A stretch of DNA of 40,132 nucleotides from an uncultured Lachnospiraceae bacterium (GCA_910585765.1 CAJUES010000030.1:1-40132); one strand, 5' to 3'. Positions 1-7,591 are shown, counted from the stretch's first letter. Notes: generated by a model from the letters alone, not told the origin. Program-made: numbers and translations.

Positions 1-181
1 CTTTCAGTACCCGGCGTTGGTGTGGTCTGATTTCCAATCCCGGAAAAATCAGCATAGGGGAATGTGGCGGCTGTATGGCTTCCAGTGGTATCATATCGGC
101 AAGGGCGGCTATGGCTTCCTCGACTGCTTTTTCTTCTGCGTCATTGAACGTGAGTATGATTATTTTAGCGACAATTTCCAC
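1..181 (-). CDS. Winged-helix response-regulator-like protein, N-terminal part only
   Basis: Only the first 60 codons lie in the window; the gene runs off the left edge. The visible product starts with a short alpha/beta segment (EIVAKIIILTFNDAEEKAVE) and ends in LEIRPHQRRVLK. That ending resembles the first strands of an OmpR-type winged helix, as in receiver-less regulators of clostridial integrative elements. The start is ambiguous. A strong AGGAGG site precedes the frame, but the in-frame GTG at 181 touches it, an ATT lies at the usual spacing, and a TAA sits just upstream. Either an unusual start or a small indel is possible. The family call is from pattern memory and is tentative. Confidence 0.4.
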   Translation of the reverse strand, partial: MEIVAKIIILTFNDAEEKAVEEAIAALADMIPLEAIQPPHSPMLIFPGLEIRPHQRRVLK

Positions 182-202
182 CTCCTGTTATTGAAAACAT
201 AC

Positions 203-237
203 ATGATATGTTCTTTGTATTCGTATGAACATATCAT
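203..237. repeat. Perfect 11-bp inverted repeat upstream of the regulator fragment
   Basis: The arms ATGATATGTTC (203-213) and GAACATATCAT (227-237) are exact inverted copies separated by 13 bp. The repeat lies about 20 bp upstream of the leftward regulator gene and has no U-tract on either strand, so an operator is more likely than a terminator. Function is inferred from position only. Confidence 0.5.
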
Positions 238-338
238 AGAAAATTTTTTCTAACGACATAAAGAGTGTTGCTTTTTATTATTCGGAGGAGTATAACATTT
301 TAGACTATCACTTCTCATTTACTACCTCAAAATAATAC

Positions 339-578
339 TTATTTATTAGCTTGACTTGTTTTGTTACTTGATTGGTCTTTTTGAAATTCTAATATATCTC
401 CCGGTTGACAATCCAATACATCACATATTGCATTTAATGTAGAAAATCGAATAGCACTTACCTTTCCAGTTTTTATTTTAGATAAGTTTACATTTGCAAT
501 TCCTACTTGTTCAGCTAAGTCATTCAATGAAATTTTTCTATCTGCCATAACTCTATCTAATCTTAAAATAATAGCCAT
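339..578 (-). CDS. Small Cro/C1-type HTH regulator (YozG-like)
   Basis: The product has 79 residues and is nearly all one helix-turn-helix domain: MAIILRLDRVMADRKISLND, then LAEQVGIANVNLSKIKTGK and a third helix starting near IRFSTLNAIC. The ending CQPGDILEF is typical of YozG-type Xre proteins. I chose the ATG at 578 because an AGGTG site precedes it and the product then starts like its family; a longer frame would run into the upstream gene. It lies 11 bp downstream of a DUF2975 membrane protein on the same strand. This pairing is recurrent in Firmicutes and suggests one transcript. DNA target and signal are unknown. Confidence 0.85.
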   Translation of the reverse strand: MAIILRLDRVMADRKISLNDLAEQVGIANVNLSKIKTGKVSAIRFSTLNAICDVLDCQPGDILEFQKDQSSNKTSQANK

Positions 579-589
579 ATTTATCACAC

Positions 590-1099
590 CTATAATGTTT
601 CGTCTACTTGATTTTGTAATTCGCACCCATACTCATAAAGTTCTATGATCCCCCAAAATGTAAAACCAGAAATAATGCCTAATCCGATACTGTTTTTTAA
701 AATTAGTAATGTAGTTAATAACAAAACAATTTTTATATCTTTTACAATTTCGGGTAAAAATGGCGAATAATCATTACAAATTTTTTTGAATATTTTGACA
801 ATAAAGTGCATGATTATTGTCAAAATTAACGAAAACAATATTCCTGATATTAAAAACACAATACTGGCTTCCGCTACCTTACCTTCACTTGCTAATTTTT
901 TAGTCCAATACCCCATATTGCTAAAATCAAAACTTGTTTGAGATTCAACAATCATCGTATTGAGTGTACTACGCAGTACAAACAGTATGATAAGAGAAAT
1001 CAAAAACATTCCTGTAAATATTCCAAATACTATTTGAAATACTTTTCCTACTTTTCCAATGAGATAGCTTGCTTTTTTAATGTTTTCTATCCTATCCAT
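590..1099 (-). CDS. DUF2975 family membrane protein
   Basis: This 169-residue protein has four predicted membrane segments, roughly residues 20-45, 78-102, 120-138 and 140-155. The last cytoplasmic stretch reads YEYGCELQNQVDETL, which matches the usual DUF2975 C-terminus (EYGxELQxExDETL). The SPF near residue 112 also fits the family. An AAGGAG site sits 8 bp before the ATG, and a good sigma-A promoter lies just upstream. The gene is first in a two-gene leftward unit with the HTH gene. Biochemical role is unknown. By analogy with other HTH/DUF2975 pairs it may modulate the regulator, which is inference. Confidence 0.85.
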   Translation of the reverse strand: MDRIENIKKASYLIGKVGKVFQIVFGIFTGMFLISLIILFVLRSTLNTMIVESQTSFDFSNMGYWTKKLASEGKVAEASIVFLISGILFSLILTIIMHFIVKIFKKICNDYSPFLPEIVKDIKIVLLLTTLLILKNSIGLGIISGFTFWGIIELYEYGCELQNQVDETL

Positions 1100-1128
1100 A
1101 ATTGATACTCCTTTATTTTGTTTTTTAT

Positions 1129-1157
1129 ATTATATCACATAATGGAATGCTTGTCAT
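1129..1157 (-). promoter_or_regulatory. Sigma-A promoter for the DUF2975-HTH unit
   Basis: On the minus strand, ATGACA (1152-1157) and TATAAT (1129-1134) are separated by exactly 17 bp. The -10 lies about 30 bp upstream of the DUF2975 ATG. Confidence 0.75.
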
Positions 1158-1250
1158 TATATTTTTGATGTTTTTCGTTAAATATTATATAAAATAGATA
1201 AATTAGAGTAACGCCATAGTCGGCATTCGTGGAAATGTGTATAACTGGCT

Positions 1251-1906
1251 ATGGACATTTCCATAATGCTTGTCTTTTGGTCTTTGGTTCGGAATAGTGT
1301 GGTGCTGGCGGTTTATCTCTTGTTTTCGGTTGCTTGCTTCTTTACCGTACATGAGCATTCAGTTATGGGTTCAATGTGTCCGAGGGGCAGGAAGCACAGA
1401 TAGATGCTTTTTTGAGTGATCTCACACAGAGCAATCCCGCTGTTGCCTATACCTCCACCGAACTGCTGAAACAACAAACGACATCCATGCGGATCATTGT
1501 TTTGCTGGTGGGCGGCATGATCGCAGCGATCATGGCTTTTGCCGGGCTGATCAACTTTACCAATATGATGATCACCAGCATTATTGCCCGCCGCAACGAA
1601 TTTGCTACGATGCAGAGCATTGGCATGACAAACCGGCAGCTTCGCCGTCTAATGGTCTATGAGGGGTTATATTATGCCGCGGGAGCAGATATAGCTGGCT
1701 GTATGACCGCGGCTATATTTGCGCTGACAGTCCTGAAAAATGCCTTGAATGCGCCATCTATGTGGTTCTTTACGATGCACTTTACGCTGGCTCCTGCTCT
1801 GATCGTGGCATTGGTCTATGTATTTCTGGCAACGGTCATTCCTGCCATTGCGCTGCATTTCTTTAACAATGGAACAGTGGTCGAGCGGTTGAGAATGGTG
1901 GAATAA
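1251..1906 (+). pseudogene. Remnant of an FtsX-type ABC transporter permease
   Basis: From about 1353 an open frame encodes an intact permease C-terminus. It has an extracytoplasmic end (FNVSEGQEAQIDAF), a first membrane helix around MRIIVLLVGGMIAAIMAF, then the cytoplasmic coupling segment ARRNEFATMQSIGMTNRQL and two more helices. That is the FtsX/MacB C-terminal domain. The frame is closed by a TGA upstream and has no ribosome site. A 47-codon stretch from 1251 in another frame is hydrophobic and may be a scrap of an earlier membrane segment, though I cannot prove this. Members of the family usually exceed 600 residues and have an ATPase partner, both missing here. I read it as a deletion derivative. 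Confidence 0.75.
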
Positions 1907-1919
1907 ATCTTATAGTTTG

Positions 1920-1949
1920 AAAAACCGGGGGATTTTCCCTGGTTTTTTA
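1920..1949 (+). terminator. Rho-independent terminator after the permease remnant
   Basis: An A-rich 5' arm with AACCGGGGG pairs, with one mismatch, to CCCTGG followed by TTTTTT. It begins 14 bp after the permease stop codon. Confidence 0.7.
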
Positions 1950-2009
1950 AGTTTGATGCGACCCATGCAGCTTACAGTTCTAATTTCTGTCTTGTGGAGT
2001 GATAGTACT

Positions 2010-2068
2010 CATGGCGGTTGCTGTGTCCTATATTTATGATGGAAAGTAGCGGTTGAAAGTGATATGAT
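2010..2068 (+). promoter_or_regulatory. Promoter module, copy 1 (TGGAAA / TGATATGAT)
   Basis: The -35 is TGGAAA (2040-2045) and the -10 is TATGAT (2063-2068), spaced 17 bp, with an extended TG one base before the -10. The 60-bp surrounding block is closely similar to the block at 3227-3284, including TGGCGG, TGCT and a CATATTT/TATATTT core. It drives the HAD gene at 2118. Confidence 0.65.
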
Positions 2069-2117
2069 CAAAACATGAAAGATATGGACGAATGAACATT
2101 GATAGAGGAGAGTAAGT

Positions 2118-2891
2118 ATGATCAAGGCAGTTATTTTTGATATGTATGAAACTTTAGTAACTCATTTTGACAGTCCGCTATATTTTGGAGTGCAGATAGC
2201 ACAAGATTTAGGAATACCCGAAAATATATTTCAAGAGTTATGGGGACATACAGATCACGATAGAACGATTGGGAAAATAACCTTGGAAGATGCACTCGAA
2301 GATATTATGAGAAAAAGCGAATGTTATTCAGGAGAATTATTAGATTTCGTAGTACAAAAACGAATAGACGCTAAAAACGAGTGTTTTGAACATTTAAATA
2401 AAGAAATAATTCCTATGCTGCGCATTCTAAAAGAAAAGCAAATAAAAATAGGATTAATTAGTAATTGTTTTTCAGAAGAAGTAAGTGTGATCAAAAACAG
2501 TATTCTATTTTCATATTTTGATGTTAGCTGTTTATCATTTGAACAAGGTATTTCAAAACCCGATAAAGAAATCTATTATCGGTGTATGGAAAAACTTCAC
2601 GTGAATGCTGAAGAATGTTTATATGTAGGTGACGGCGGCAGTCAGGAATTGGAAACTGCAAAAATGTTAGGGATGAAGGCAATTCAGGCGGTATGGTATT
2701 TCAAAGAGGGAACACAGCAGCCGGTTGGCAGGAAGAATAATTTTTTGCAGGCAGGATCGCCATTAGAAATTATTGACTATCTAAAGACTATTTCCAGTTG
2801 GACGATCCTTGAGCAGATAAGCCATGAAACTTGTGTGTCCATTATATTCATACAAGTGATGAACTGCGGACGACTATGGAAGGTTCATTAA
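2118..2891 (+). CDS. HAD-superfamily hydrolase, haloacid-dehalogenase-like
   Basis: The protein has 257 residues. Motif I is FDMYETL (nucleophile Asp8), with Tyr rather than Asp two residues later, as in L-2-haloacid dehalogenases (DAYGTL). Motif II is SNC near residue 117, the motif III lysine is in ISKPDKEIY, and motif IV is VGDGGSQE near residue 172. The cap is the helical type between motifs I and II. A GAGGAG site precedes the ATG. The HAD fold should finish near IDYLK, about residue 225; the last 30 residues look unrelated and overlap the next frame by 61 bp, so the original stop may have been lost. Substrate is unknown. Phosphatase is as likely as dehalogenase. Confidence 0.8.
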   Translation: MIKAVIFDMYETLVTHFDSPLYFGVQIAQDLGIPENIFQELWGHTDHDRTIGKITLEDALEDIMRKSECYSGELLDFVVQKRIDAKNECFEHLNKEIIPMLRILKEKQIKIGLISNCFSEEVSVIKNSILFSYFDVSCLSFEQGISKPDKEIYYRCMEKLHVNAEECLYVGDGGSQELETAKMLGMKAIQAVWYFKEGTQQPVGRKNNFLQAGSPLEIIDYLKTISSWTILEQISHETCVSIIFIQVMNCGRLWKVH

Positions 2892-3154
2892 GTAAAATGT
2901 GGGGGCAGACAGATTGGAGTATGCGTTGTGAGGGGTGCTACAGTGACAATTGTTACTGTAAAGATGATCTATGCAATGCGAAAGCGTGTGCGTCGAAGAA
3001 GGAAGTGGCAGAGTGCAGGGAGTGTGAAGAATTTCCATGTATAAAGGCAACGTCTGCGGATTATCGCTCTATGATACATACGGAAGTTCATTATGCTGAT
3101 GAGATAACCTGGGGAATTCTTCCGTATGTTCCGATGCAGTATGAAGATCAGTAA
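2831..3154 (+). CDS. Cysteine-rich DUF3795-like protein, start uncertain
   Basis: The frame encodes up to 107 residues with a dense cysteine pattern: CEGCYSDNCYC, then DDLCNAKAC, then CRECEEFPC. This resembles the DUF3795 zinc- or metal-binding family. The C-terminus (ITWGILPYVPMQYEDQ) is intact-looking. The start is doubtful: TTG at 2831 follows a TGA, and neither it nor the ATG at 2876 has a good ribosome site. The 5' part lies inside the HAD frame. I therefore suspect this gene lost its own start region, or is translated by read-through coupling from the HAD gene. Role unknown. Confidence 0.55.
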   Translation: MCVHYIHTSDELRTTMEGSLSKMWGQTDWSMRCEGCYSDNCYCKDDLCNAKACASKKEVAECRECEEFPCIKATSADYRSMIHTEVHYADEITWGILPYVPMQYEDQ

Positions 3155-3226
3155 GTAATTGTAGATTTGCTGTCTGGAAGTGTGTGGAGCAGGTTAAGGA
3201 AAAAGCTGTGGAAAGAAGTATGGGGT

Positions 3227-3283
3227 GTGGCGGCTGCTATGCTCCATATTTTTGTGGAAAATGGAGATTAAAAGTGATATAAT
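3227..3283 (+). promoter_or_regulatory. Promoter module, copy 2 (TGGAAA / TGATATAAT)
   Basis: TGGAAA (3255-3260) and TATAAT (3278-3283) are spaced 17 bp and carry an extended TG before the -10. The block from TGGCGG at about 3228 to the -10 is a diverged copy of 2010-2068. It precedes the GNAT gene at 3313. Confidence 0.7.
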
Positions 3284-3312
3284 CTACGGAATGGATGTAA
3301 GGAGAGAACGGC

Positions 3313-3837
3313 ATGGAATATATATTTGAAACAGAACACTTGAGGATTAGAAAATTTGAGATGGAAGATGCCCAATGCCTATATGAAAATCATTTGGAGG
3401 AAGAAGTAAAAAGGTGGATCCCAAATGAAAGCTATGCAGATCTGGAAGAAACGAAAGAAGCGATCAAATTTTATGTGGCCTGTGTGAATGGCAGGCATTT
3501 ACCGTATGTGTTGGCTGTTGAGCTGAAAGAAACAGGTGAATTGATAGGCGATACAGGTGTAAACGAGGTCGAAGGAAGTCCTGATGAGGTAGAAATAGGT
3601 TACGAGATATGTAAAAAGTATAGTGGCAACGGGTATGCTGCTGAATTATTAAAAGCGATGACAGCGTATATAAAAAGAACTTTTGGAATGAATGTTTTAT
3701 ACGGACGTGTGATGCGTGGAAATAATGCTTCTGTGAGAGTTCTTGAAAAGAATGGTTATGAGTTCGTTAAGGAAGAATTTGGGGCGGAAGATGACCCTTA
3801 TGGTAACGGAATGTTAATTTATAAGAAGGAATGCTAA
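3313..3837 (+). CDS. GNAT acetyltransferase, RimJ/RimL type
   Basis: This 174-residue protein begins TEHLRIRKFEMEDAQCLYEN, the usual RimJ/RimL N-terminus. The acetyl-CoA loop is in IGYEICKKYSGNGYAAELLKA (about residues 97-117), with the Q/RxxGxG/A signature seen as YSGNGYA. The NASVRVLEKNGYEF segment near residue 140 is the conserved C-terminal strand-turn of the family. A GGAG site lies 9 bp before the ATG, and an extended -10 promoter lies upstream. It would transfer acetyl from acetyl-CoA to an amine, either a protein N-terminus or a small molecule. The acceptor cannot be told from sequence. It is followed 24 bp later by a second, unrelated GNAT. Confidence 0.85.
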   Translation: MEYIFETEHLRIRKFEMEDAQCLYENHLEEEVKRWIPNESYADLEETKEAIKFYVACVNGRHLPYVLAVELKETGELIGDTGVNEVEGSPDEVEIGYEICKKYSGNGYAAELLKAMTAYIKRTFGMNVLYGRVMRGNNASVRVLEKNGYEFVKEEFGAEDDPYGNGMLIYKKEC

Positions 3838-3861
3838 ATCGGGATTTGCGAGGAAAGAGCA

Positions 3862-4326
3862 ATGAATTTAACATATAAAAGGGCAACGATTGAGGACATA
3901 GATCTATTAACAGAAACAAGAATACAAGTGTTAAGGGCAGCTAATAAGTTATCAGATGATATTGATATGAGTGAAGTGGAAAAACAATCCTACGAGTATT
4001 ATAAAAAAGCTCTTTGTAATGGTACACATATCGCATATTTGATATTTGATGAAAATTGTTTTGCAGGTACTGGCGGTGTCAGTTTTTTTCAAGTAATGCC
4101 AACTTATCATAATCCAAGCGGAAAGAAAGCATATATAATGAATATGTATACACACCCTGATTACAGAAGAATGGGGATTGCGTATAAAACACTGGATATG
4201 CTGATTAGCGGTACGAAATGTAAGGGGATCACTTCTATTTCTTTGGAGGCAACTGCTATGGGACGTCCTTTGTATGAGAAATATGGTTTTGTAAAAATGA
4301 ATGATGAAATGGAATTGCCAGAATAA
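3862..4326 (+). CDS. GNAT acetyltransferase
   Basis: The protein has 154 residues. The N-terminus YKRATIEDIDLLTETRIQVL is the common clostridial GNAT opening. The central strand AYIMNMYTHPDYRRMGIAYK (about residues 91-110) carries the acetyl-CoA pyrophosphate loop YRRMGIA, and LEATAMGRPLYEKYGF near the end is the last alpha/beta unit. A GAGGAAAG site precedes the ATG, 24 bp after the previous GNAT, so the two are probably co-transcribed. Base composition is AT-rich like its neighbour. Acceptor unknown. Confidence 0.85.
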   Translation: MNLTYKRATIEDIDLLTETRIQVLRAANKLSDDIDMSEVEKQSYEYYKKALCNGTHIAYLIFDENCFAGTGGVSFFQVMPTYHNPSGKKAYIMNMYTHPDYRRMGIAYKTLDMLISGTKCKGITSISLEATAMGRPLYEKYGFVKMNDEMELPE

Positions 4327-4371
4327 CAAATTCCCGTTTGCAGGGAAGGTGGAAAAAGGAGGAGATAAATT

Positions 4372-5202
4372 ATGAAAGTCGATCTGCACATTCACTCAAT
4401 ATATTCCGACAGTTCCCGTTCGCCGTTAGAAATCGTAGCGCTTGCCAAAAAGAGAAATGTCGGTTTGCTTTCCATATGCGATCATGCAACCATCGGCGCG
4501 TATTCCGTTTTGCCCGAAATTTGCAGGGATAACGGGATGAACTATGTGCTGGGGGTGGAGTTGGAGATCCTGTGGAAGGGGGAAAGCCTGCACATGCTCG
4601 CGTACAATTTTGATCCAAACGATGCGCAAATGAAAACGTTTATGGATAAGCAGTATAGGGCGATCGAGTGTGAATATATCGTTTATAATATGATGCAGGA
4701 TTATCCACAAATGTCTTTGGAAGAATATCGTCATTTTGCATATCCAAAAGAAAAGGGCGGATGGAAATATCTGTATTATGCGGTGGAAAAGGGTGCTGCA
4801 AAAACATATGAGGAAGCGAATGAAACCATTTACAGCAGATATGGGATGCCGAATCATTTATCAGATTTTGGCGAATGCAATATATCGGACTTCTGCGAGA
4901 TGGTCAAACGGGCGGGCGGAGTGCCCGTTTTGGCACATCCGGGATATTTGTATGAGCGAAATCCGGGCGGATTTGCATCCATGCTCGGCGAAATGAGGGG
5001 GTGTGGGTTAGGAGGGATTGAGTGCTATTACCCATCACACACAAAAGATGCCACGGATATCTGTGTTCAATTTTGTCAAGAAAACGATATGCGAATCACC
5101 GGCGGTTGTGATTGCCACGGAGAATTTAACAAAAGTAAAGGATTTTCGGTTGGCGCCCTGGAGATATCGCGGCCCATGCTTGACCTGAAAGGGATTTTGT
5201 GA
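4372..5202 (+). CDS. PHP-domain phosphoesterase (TrpH/RNase AM-like)
   Basis: This 276-residue protein starts MKVDLHIHSIYSDSS, the metal-binding HxH of PHP proteins (His6, His8). Further metal ligands are seen in ICDH (about 35-38), GVELE (about 62-66), LAHPGY (about 188) and GGCDCHGEF (about 245-253). The order matches TrpH/YciV-type PHP proteins, which remove nucleotides or phosphates from small RNA or nucleotide substrates. The insertion between residues 90 and 170 is larger than in minimal members. An AGGAGG-like site precedes the ATG, and the gene follows the second GNAT by 45 bp. The exact substrate is uncertain. Confidence 0.8.
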   Translation: MKVDLHIHSIYSDSSRSPLEIVALAKKRNVGLLSICDHATIGAYSVLPEICRDNGMNYVLGVELEILWKGESLHMLAYNFDPNDAQMKTFMDKQYRAIECEYIVYNMMQDYPQMSLEEYRHFAYPKEKGGWKYLYYAVEKGAAKTYEEANETIYSRYGMPNHLSDFGECNISDFCEMVKRAGGVPVLAHPGYLYERNPGGFASMLGEMRGCGLGGIECYYPSHTKDATDICVQFCQENDMRITGGCDCHGEFNKSKGFSVGALEISRPMLDLKGIL

Positions 5203-5203
5203 G

Positions 5204-5240
5204 GTTTTATCAGTTCTTCTTTTGGAGTATTTGATAAAAC
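5204..5240 (+). terminator. 9-bp perfect inverted repeat after the PHP gene
   Basis: GTTTTATCA (5204-5212) and TGATAAAAC (5232-5240) are exact inverted copies, starting 2 bp past the PHP stop codon. There is no U-run after it, so terminator function is only probable. In the rest of the gap to 5444 I see no gene. Confidence 0.4.
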
Positions 5241-5444
5241 GCCGTTTTCTACTGTGATATAAGGCATTACTAATTTCCTCCTGTTTTCCCTTCATAGTGC
5301 TCCATGATTAAACAACTTCCGAGCAGGTGGTTTATTTTGTATTATTATCTTTAATGCCGTGCTTGTCCTGTCTTATACGGCTGTACAGTTAGTTTAGGAA
5401 TGAACAGCAAATAAAACATAAACAATATGCTGTAAAATATTTCG

Positions 5445-5473
5445 TTGATTATTACAGCGTTTCTGAGTATAAT
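5445..5473 (+). promoter_or_regulatory. Promoter of the toxin-antitoxin operon
   Basis: TTGATT (5445-5450) and TATAAT (5468-5473) are spaced 17 bp, 45 bp upstream of the antitoxin ATG. Confidence 0.7.
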
Positions 5474-5517
5474 ATAAAAGAGAATGTATAGTTTAAATTG
5501 AAAGGATTGGTATAACT

Positions 5518-5766
5518 ATGGCAAGTATATTACCGGTATCAGATTTAAGAAATTATAATGAGGTTTTGAAAAACTGTCAGATCGGAGAGCCTGTGTTCCT
5601 GACTAAAAATGGCAGGGGTAGATTTGTGGTAATGGATATAGAAGATTACGAGCGTGATAGAGCAGAAAAAAAACTTCTGGAGAAATTGCATGAGGCAGAG
5701 GAAGCTGTTAAAGATGGGAATGGTTGGCTGACAATGGATGAATTAAAGGCTGAGGTTGGAGAGTAA
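5518..5766 (+). CDS. Phd/YefM-family antitoxin
   Basis: The 82-residue product opens with the family N-terminus ILPVSDLRNYNEVLKNC and continues IGEPVFLTKNGRGRFVVMDI, the beta strands that form the DNA-binding half. The acidic helical C-terminus (LLEKLHEAEEAVKDGNGWLT) is the toxin-binding tail. It precedes its toxin with the toxin ribosome site inside its last codons, the usual arrangement. The antitoxin should neutralise the toxin and repress the operon with it. An AAAGGA site lies upstream. Confidence 0.9.
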   Translation: MASILPVSDLRNYNEVLKNCQIGEPVFLTKNGRGRFVVMDIEDYERDRAEKKLLEKLHEAEEAVKDGNGWLTMDELKAEVGE

Positions 5767-5770
5767 ATTT

Positions 5771-6070
5771 ATGATGAAATTGCGAATCAATCCGGTAGTG
5801 GCAGAGGATTTAAAAACAATTAAGAATTTTATTGCAGAAGATAACGCCGATAAAGCATTAGAAACGGTTCAGGAGATTTATCGGCAGTTTGAGAATATAC
5901 AGCAGTTTCCTTATATTGGTGCAGATTTGTCGAAACGTGTGAGTTTTAAGACAGATTATAAGTATGTGGTGTGGAATGATTATGTTGTGTTGTATAAGGT
6001 TTCGAAAGAAGTAGTTGAGATTTATCGGGTAGTGAATCGGTACCAGGATATTACAAAGATTTTTAGTTAA
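5771..6070 (+). CDS. RelE/ParE-superfamily toxin
   Basis: The product has about 99 residues: MMKLRINPVVAEDLKTIKNF, a helical hairpin with IYRQFENIQQFPYIGADLS, then the strands KYVVWNDYVVLYKVSKEVVE and IYRVVNRYQDITKIFS. This is the compact RelE/ParE fold. FPYIGADLS and the final YRVVNRYQD match the family. I chose the ATG at 5771 because GGAGAG lies 7 bp upstream and overlaps the antitoxin stop, so the two genes are translationally linked. RelE members cut ribosome-bound mRNA and ParE members poison gyrase. The sequence alone does not decide which applies. Confidence 0.88.
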   Translation: MMKLRINPVVAEDLKTIKNFIAEDNADKALETVQEIYRQFENIQQFPYIGADLSKRVSFKTDYKYVVWNDYVVLYKVSKEVVEIYRVVNRYQDITKIFS

Positions 6071-6185
6071 GTTAATTTTGAAATTATGAAATGAAGATTA
6101 ATTTGGTAGCGAATTGAGGAGAATTGAAAATGTCAGATATGAAATGAACGTTCACAGAGGATGAGTTTCGATTCTATAATGATGT

Positions 6186-6330
6186 CCATAAAATTAGATG
6201 AAAATGAAACTTATGCCGTTGCAAATAATAGTATGAGAAGGGCAGAAATATTTTGTATGTAGCAGTTACGAGGGCAATTAAAAACTTGCGTATTCTGTAT
6301 GCTGATGATCTTGGGGATATTAAGAGATAA
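6186..6330 (+). pseudogene. Scrap of a UvrD/Rep-type DNA helicase
   Basis: The frame at 6250-6330 reads ILYVAVTRAIKNLRILYADD and then stops. LYVAVTRA is motif VI of superfamily-1 UvrD/PcrA/Rep helicases, normally near the end of a protein of 600 or more residues. The preceding 150 bp contain stops in all forward frames, and nothing else of the helicase remains. It directly follows the toxin gene. It is a decayed fragment, not a gene. Confidence 0.7.
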
Positions 6331-6399
6331 TATTGAAAAGATATTTGGAAGAGCAGAGGTGTTTCCTGTTCAAATGACGCAGAAGTAGGTATTGAAAAT

Positions 6400-6435
6400 G
6401 ACCTTGAAATGGGAGAGGGATCCCATTCCAAGGTC
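6400..6435 (-). terminator. 15-bp hairpin downstream of the phosphoesterase pseudogene
   Basis: GACCTTGAAATGGGA (6400-6414) pairs with TCCCATTCCAAGGTC (6421-6435) with one mismatch and a 6-nt loop. On the minus strand it is followed by ATTTTC. It most likely ends transcription of the leftward gene, with a weak U-tract. Confidence 0.55.
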
Positions 6436-6494
6436 TCAATTATCGGGCAGATCTGTTACCAATGCGGAAGCACTGCCGCCCGCAATGCGTTTTG

Positions 6495-7342
6495 CTAGTT
6501 GACCTGCAGGATCGTAACCGCTACAATTTCCGGTATATTTAAAAACCGGATCGGGTATCGCGTCATACCGATCCCGCTGCTGACATACATCTGTAAGGGG
6601 GTGGCAGATGCTATTTCTTCGGCAGGATAATAGCCTTTCCGAAACGCTCCCGAACCTCTTGGAAGTAATTTGGAAGTGACAAATGGAATTGTCACCTGTC
6701 CGCCATGCGTATGTCCGGACAGCAAAAGATTGTCGCTGCTGTTCTCGATAAATTCAGAGATGACGGGTTCATGGGAAGCGATGATATTAAAGTATTCGCT
6801 TTCGATCGTGTATAACGAGGGATCGGTCCAGCCCATCAGGTAGTCATCAAAGCCAAAAATCTGAATGCCATAGTCTGCAAACAAACGGCTTTCGCTGTTT
6901 AACAGTTCAAAGCCGCAGGAAGTCATAAAATCTTCATATATACGGGCTGCCCCGCCGCCGTGATCATGGTTTCCCCAAATGGCATATTTGCCGACAGCGG
7001 CGTTGATCTCAAGCAGCTTGTCTCCAAGATATTCCATGTCCATAGCGTTGCGGTCACGCGCATAATTATCCAGCAGATCACCGCCAAAAATAACGAAATC
7101 AGCATTTAGTGCATTTATTTTGTTTACAATATCCTCGATATGGGTTTCACTGTAATATTTTCCAAAATGTGTATCCGTAAAAAATACGATTTTACAGGGA
7201 CGGACTTCTTTTTCTGTTTCGATCGTGAGACGTTTTCACGTAGTAGATTTGGTTCTATAAAATAAGCATACCCGATCATTCCCGATAGAAGAATGATAAA
7301 TAAGAGCATCAGCAAAAACGTTCTTTTTATGATTTTGCGCAT
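6495..7342 (-). pseudogene. Membrane-anchored metallophosphoesterase (YkuE-like), frameshifted
   Basis: The intact gene would encode about 280 residues. The first frame, from the ATG at 7342, gives MRKIIKRTFLLMLLFIILLS with one membrane anchor up to ENV. The frame then shifts near 7225-7240 and continues as IETEKEVRPCKIVFFTDTHF with all calcineurin-type motifs: DTH, GGDLLD, GNHDHGG, the ASHEP segment and SGHTHGG. One indel in the linker separates anchor and catalytic domain, so either the gene is broken or this is an assembly error. The relatives act on lipid or cell-wall phosphoesters at the membrane surface. A strong hairpin follows at 6400. Confidence 0.8.
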
Positions 7343-7428
7343 AGTGATAAATCTCGATATTGGGAATCGCGAAACATTGTACTGGCTTGAACTTCCGCAT
7401 TCTCCTGTGAAACCTTCTGGCAAATAGC

Positions 7429-7475
7429 CCTGATCCGTATCTTTTGCAGTATAGCCCTGATCTGTACTGTTGTCA
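7429..7475. repeat. Short direct repeat in a 400-bp intergenic stretch
   Basis: Between the phosphoesterase and the CAT-like gene (7343-7750) no convincing gene is seen. The stretch holds two near-identical units, TAGCCCTGATCCGTA and TAGCCCTGATCTGTA, 26 bp apart, and two promoter-like sites described separately. Short open frames start near 7588 and 7627 behind the first promoter; the second (VKCCIVVTDIVA) has a GGAGGT site but is only 12 codons. Confidence 0.35.
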
Positions 7476-7562
7476 AGGATTGAATTTTGTCAGTGGATCG
7501 TGCTGCTATGCCTGTTTTTGGCAACATGATCATGAAATGTGATTTTTGAGATCATATTTTGG

Positions 7563-7591
7563 TGGTAAACGGGGAGGGGAAGTGGTATGAT
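7563..7591 (+). promoter_or_regulatory. Promoter of the TGGNAA / TGnTATNAT type
   Basis: TGGTAA (7563-7568) and TATGAT (7586-7591) are spaced 17 bp with TG before the -10. The design matches the promoters at 2040 and 3255. It points toward the CAT-like gene. Confidence 0.5.

Noticed and set aside
17..253. Rightward open frame of 78 codons at the left edge
   Set aside because: It is antisense to a better frame with an AGGAGG site, and its product (many Tyr/Phe/Trp, no family pattern) looks non-coding.
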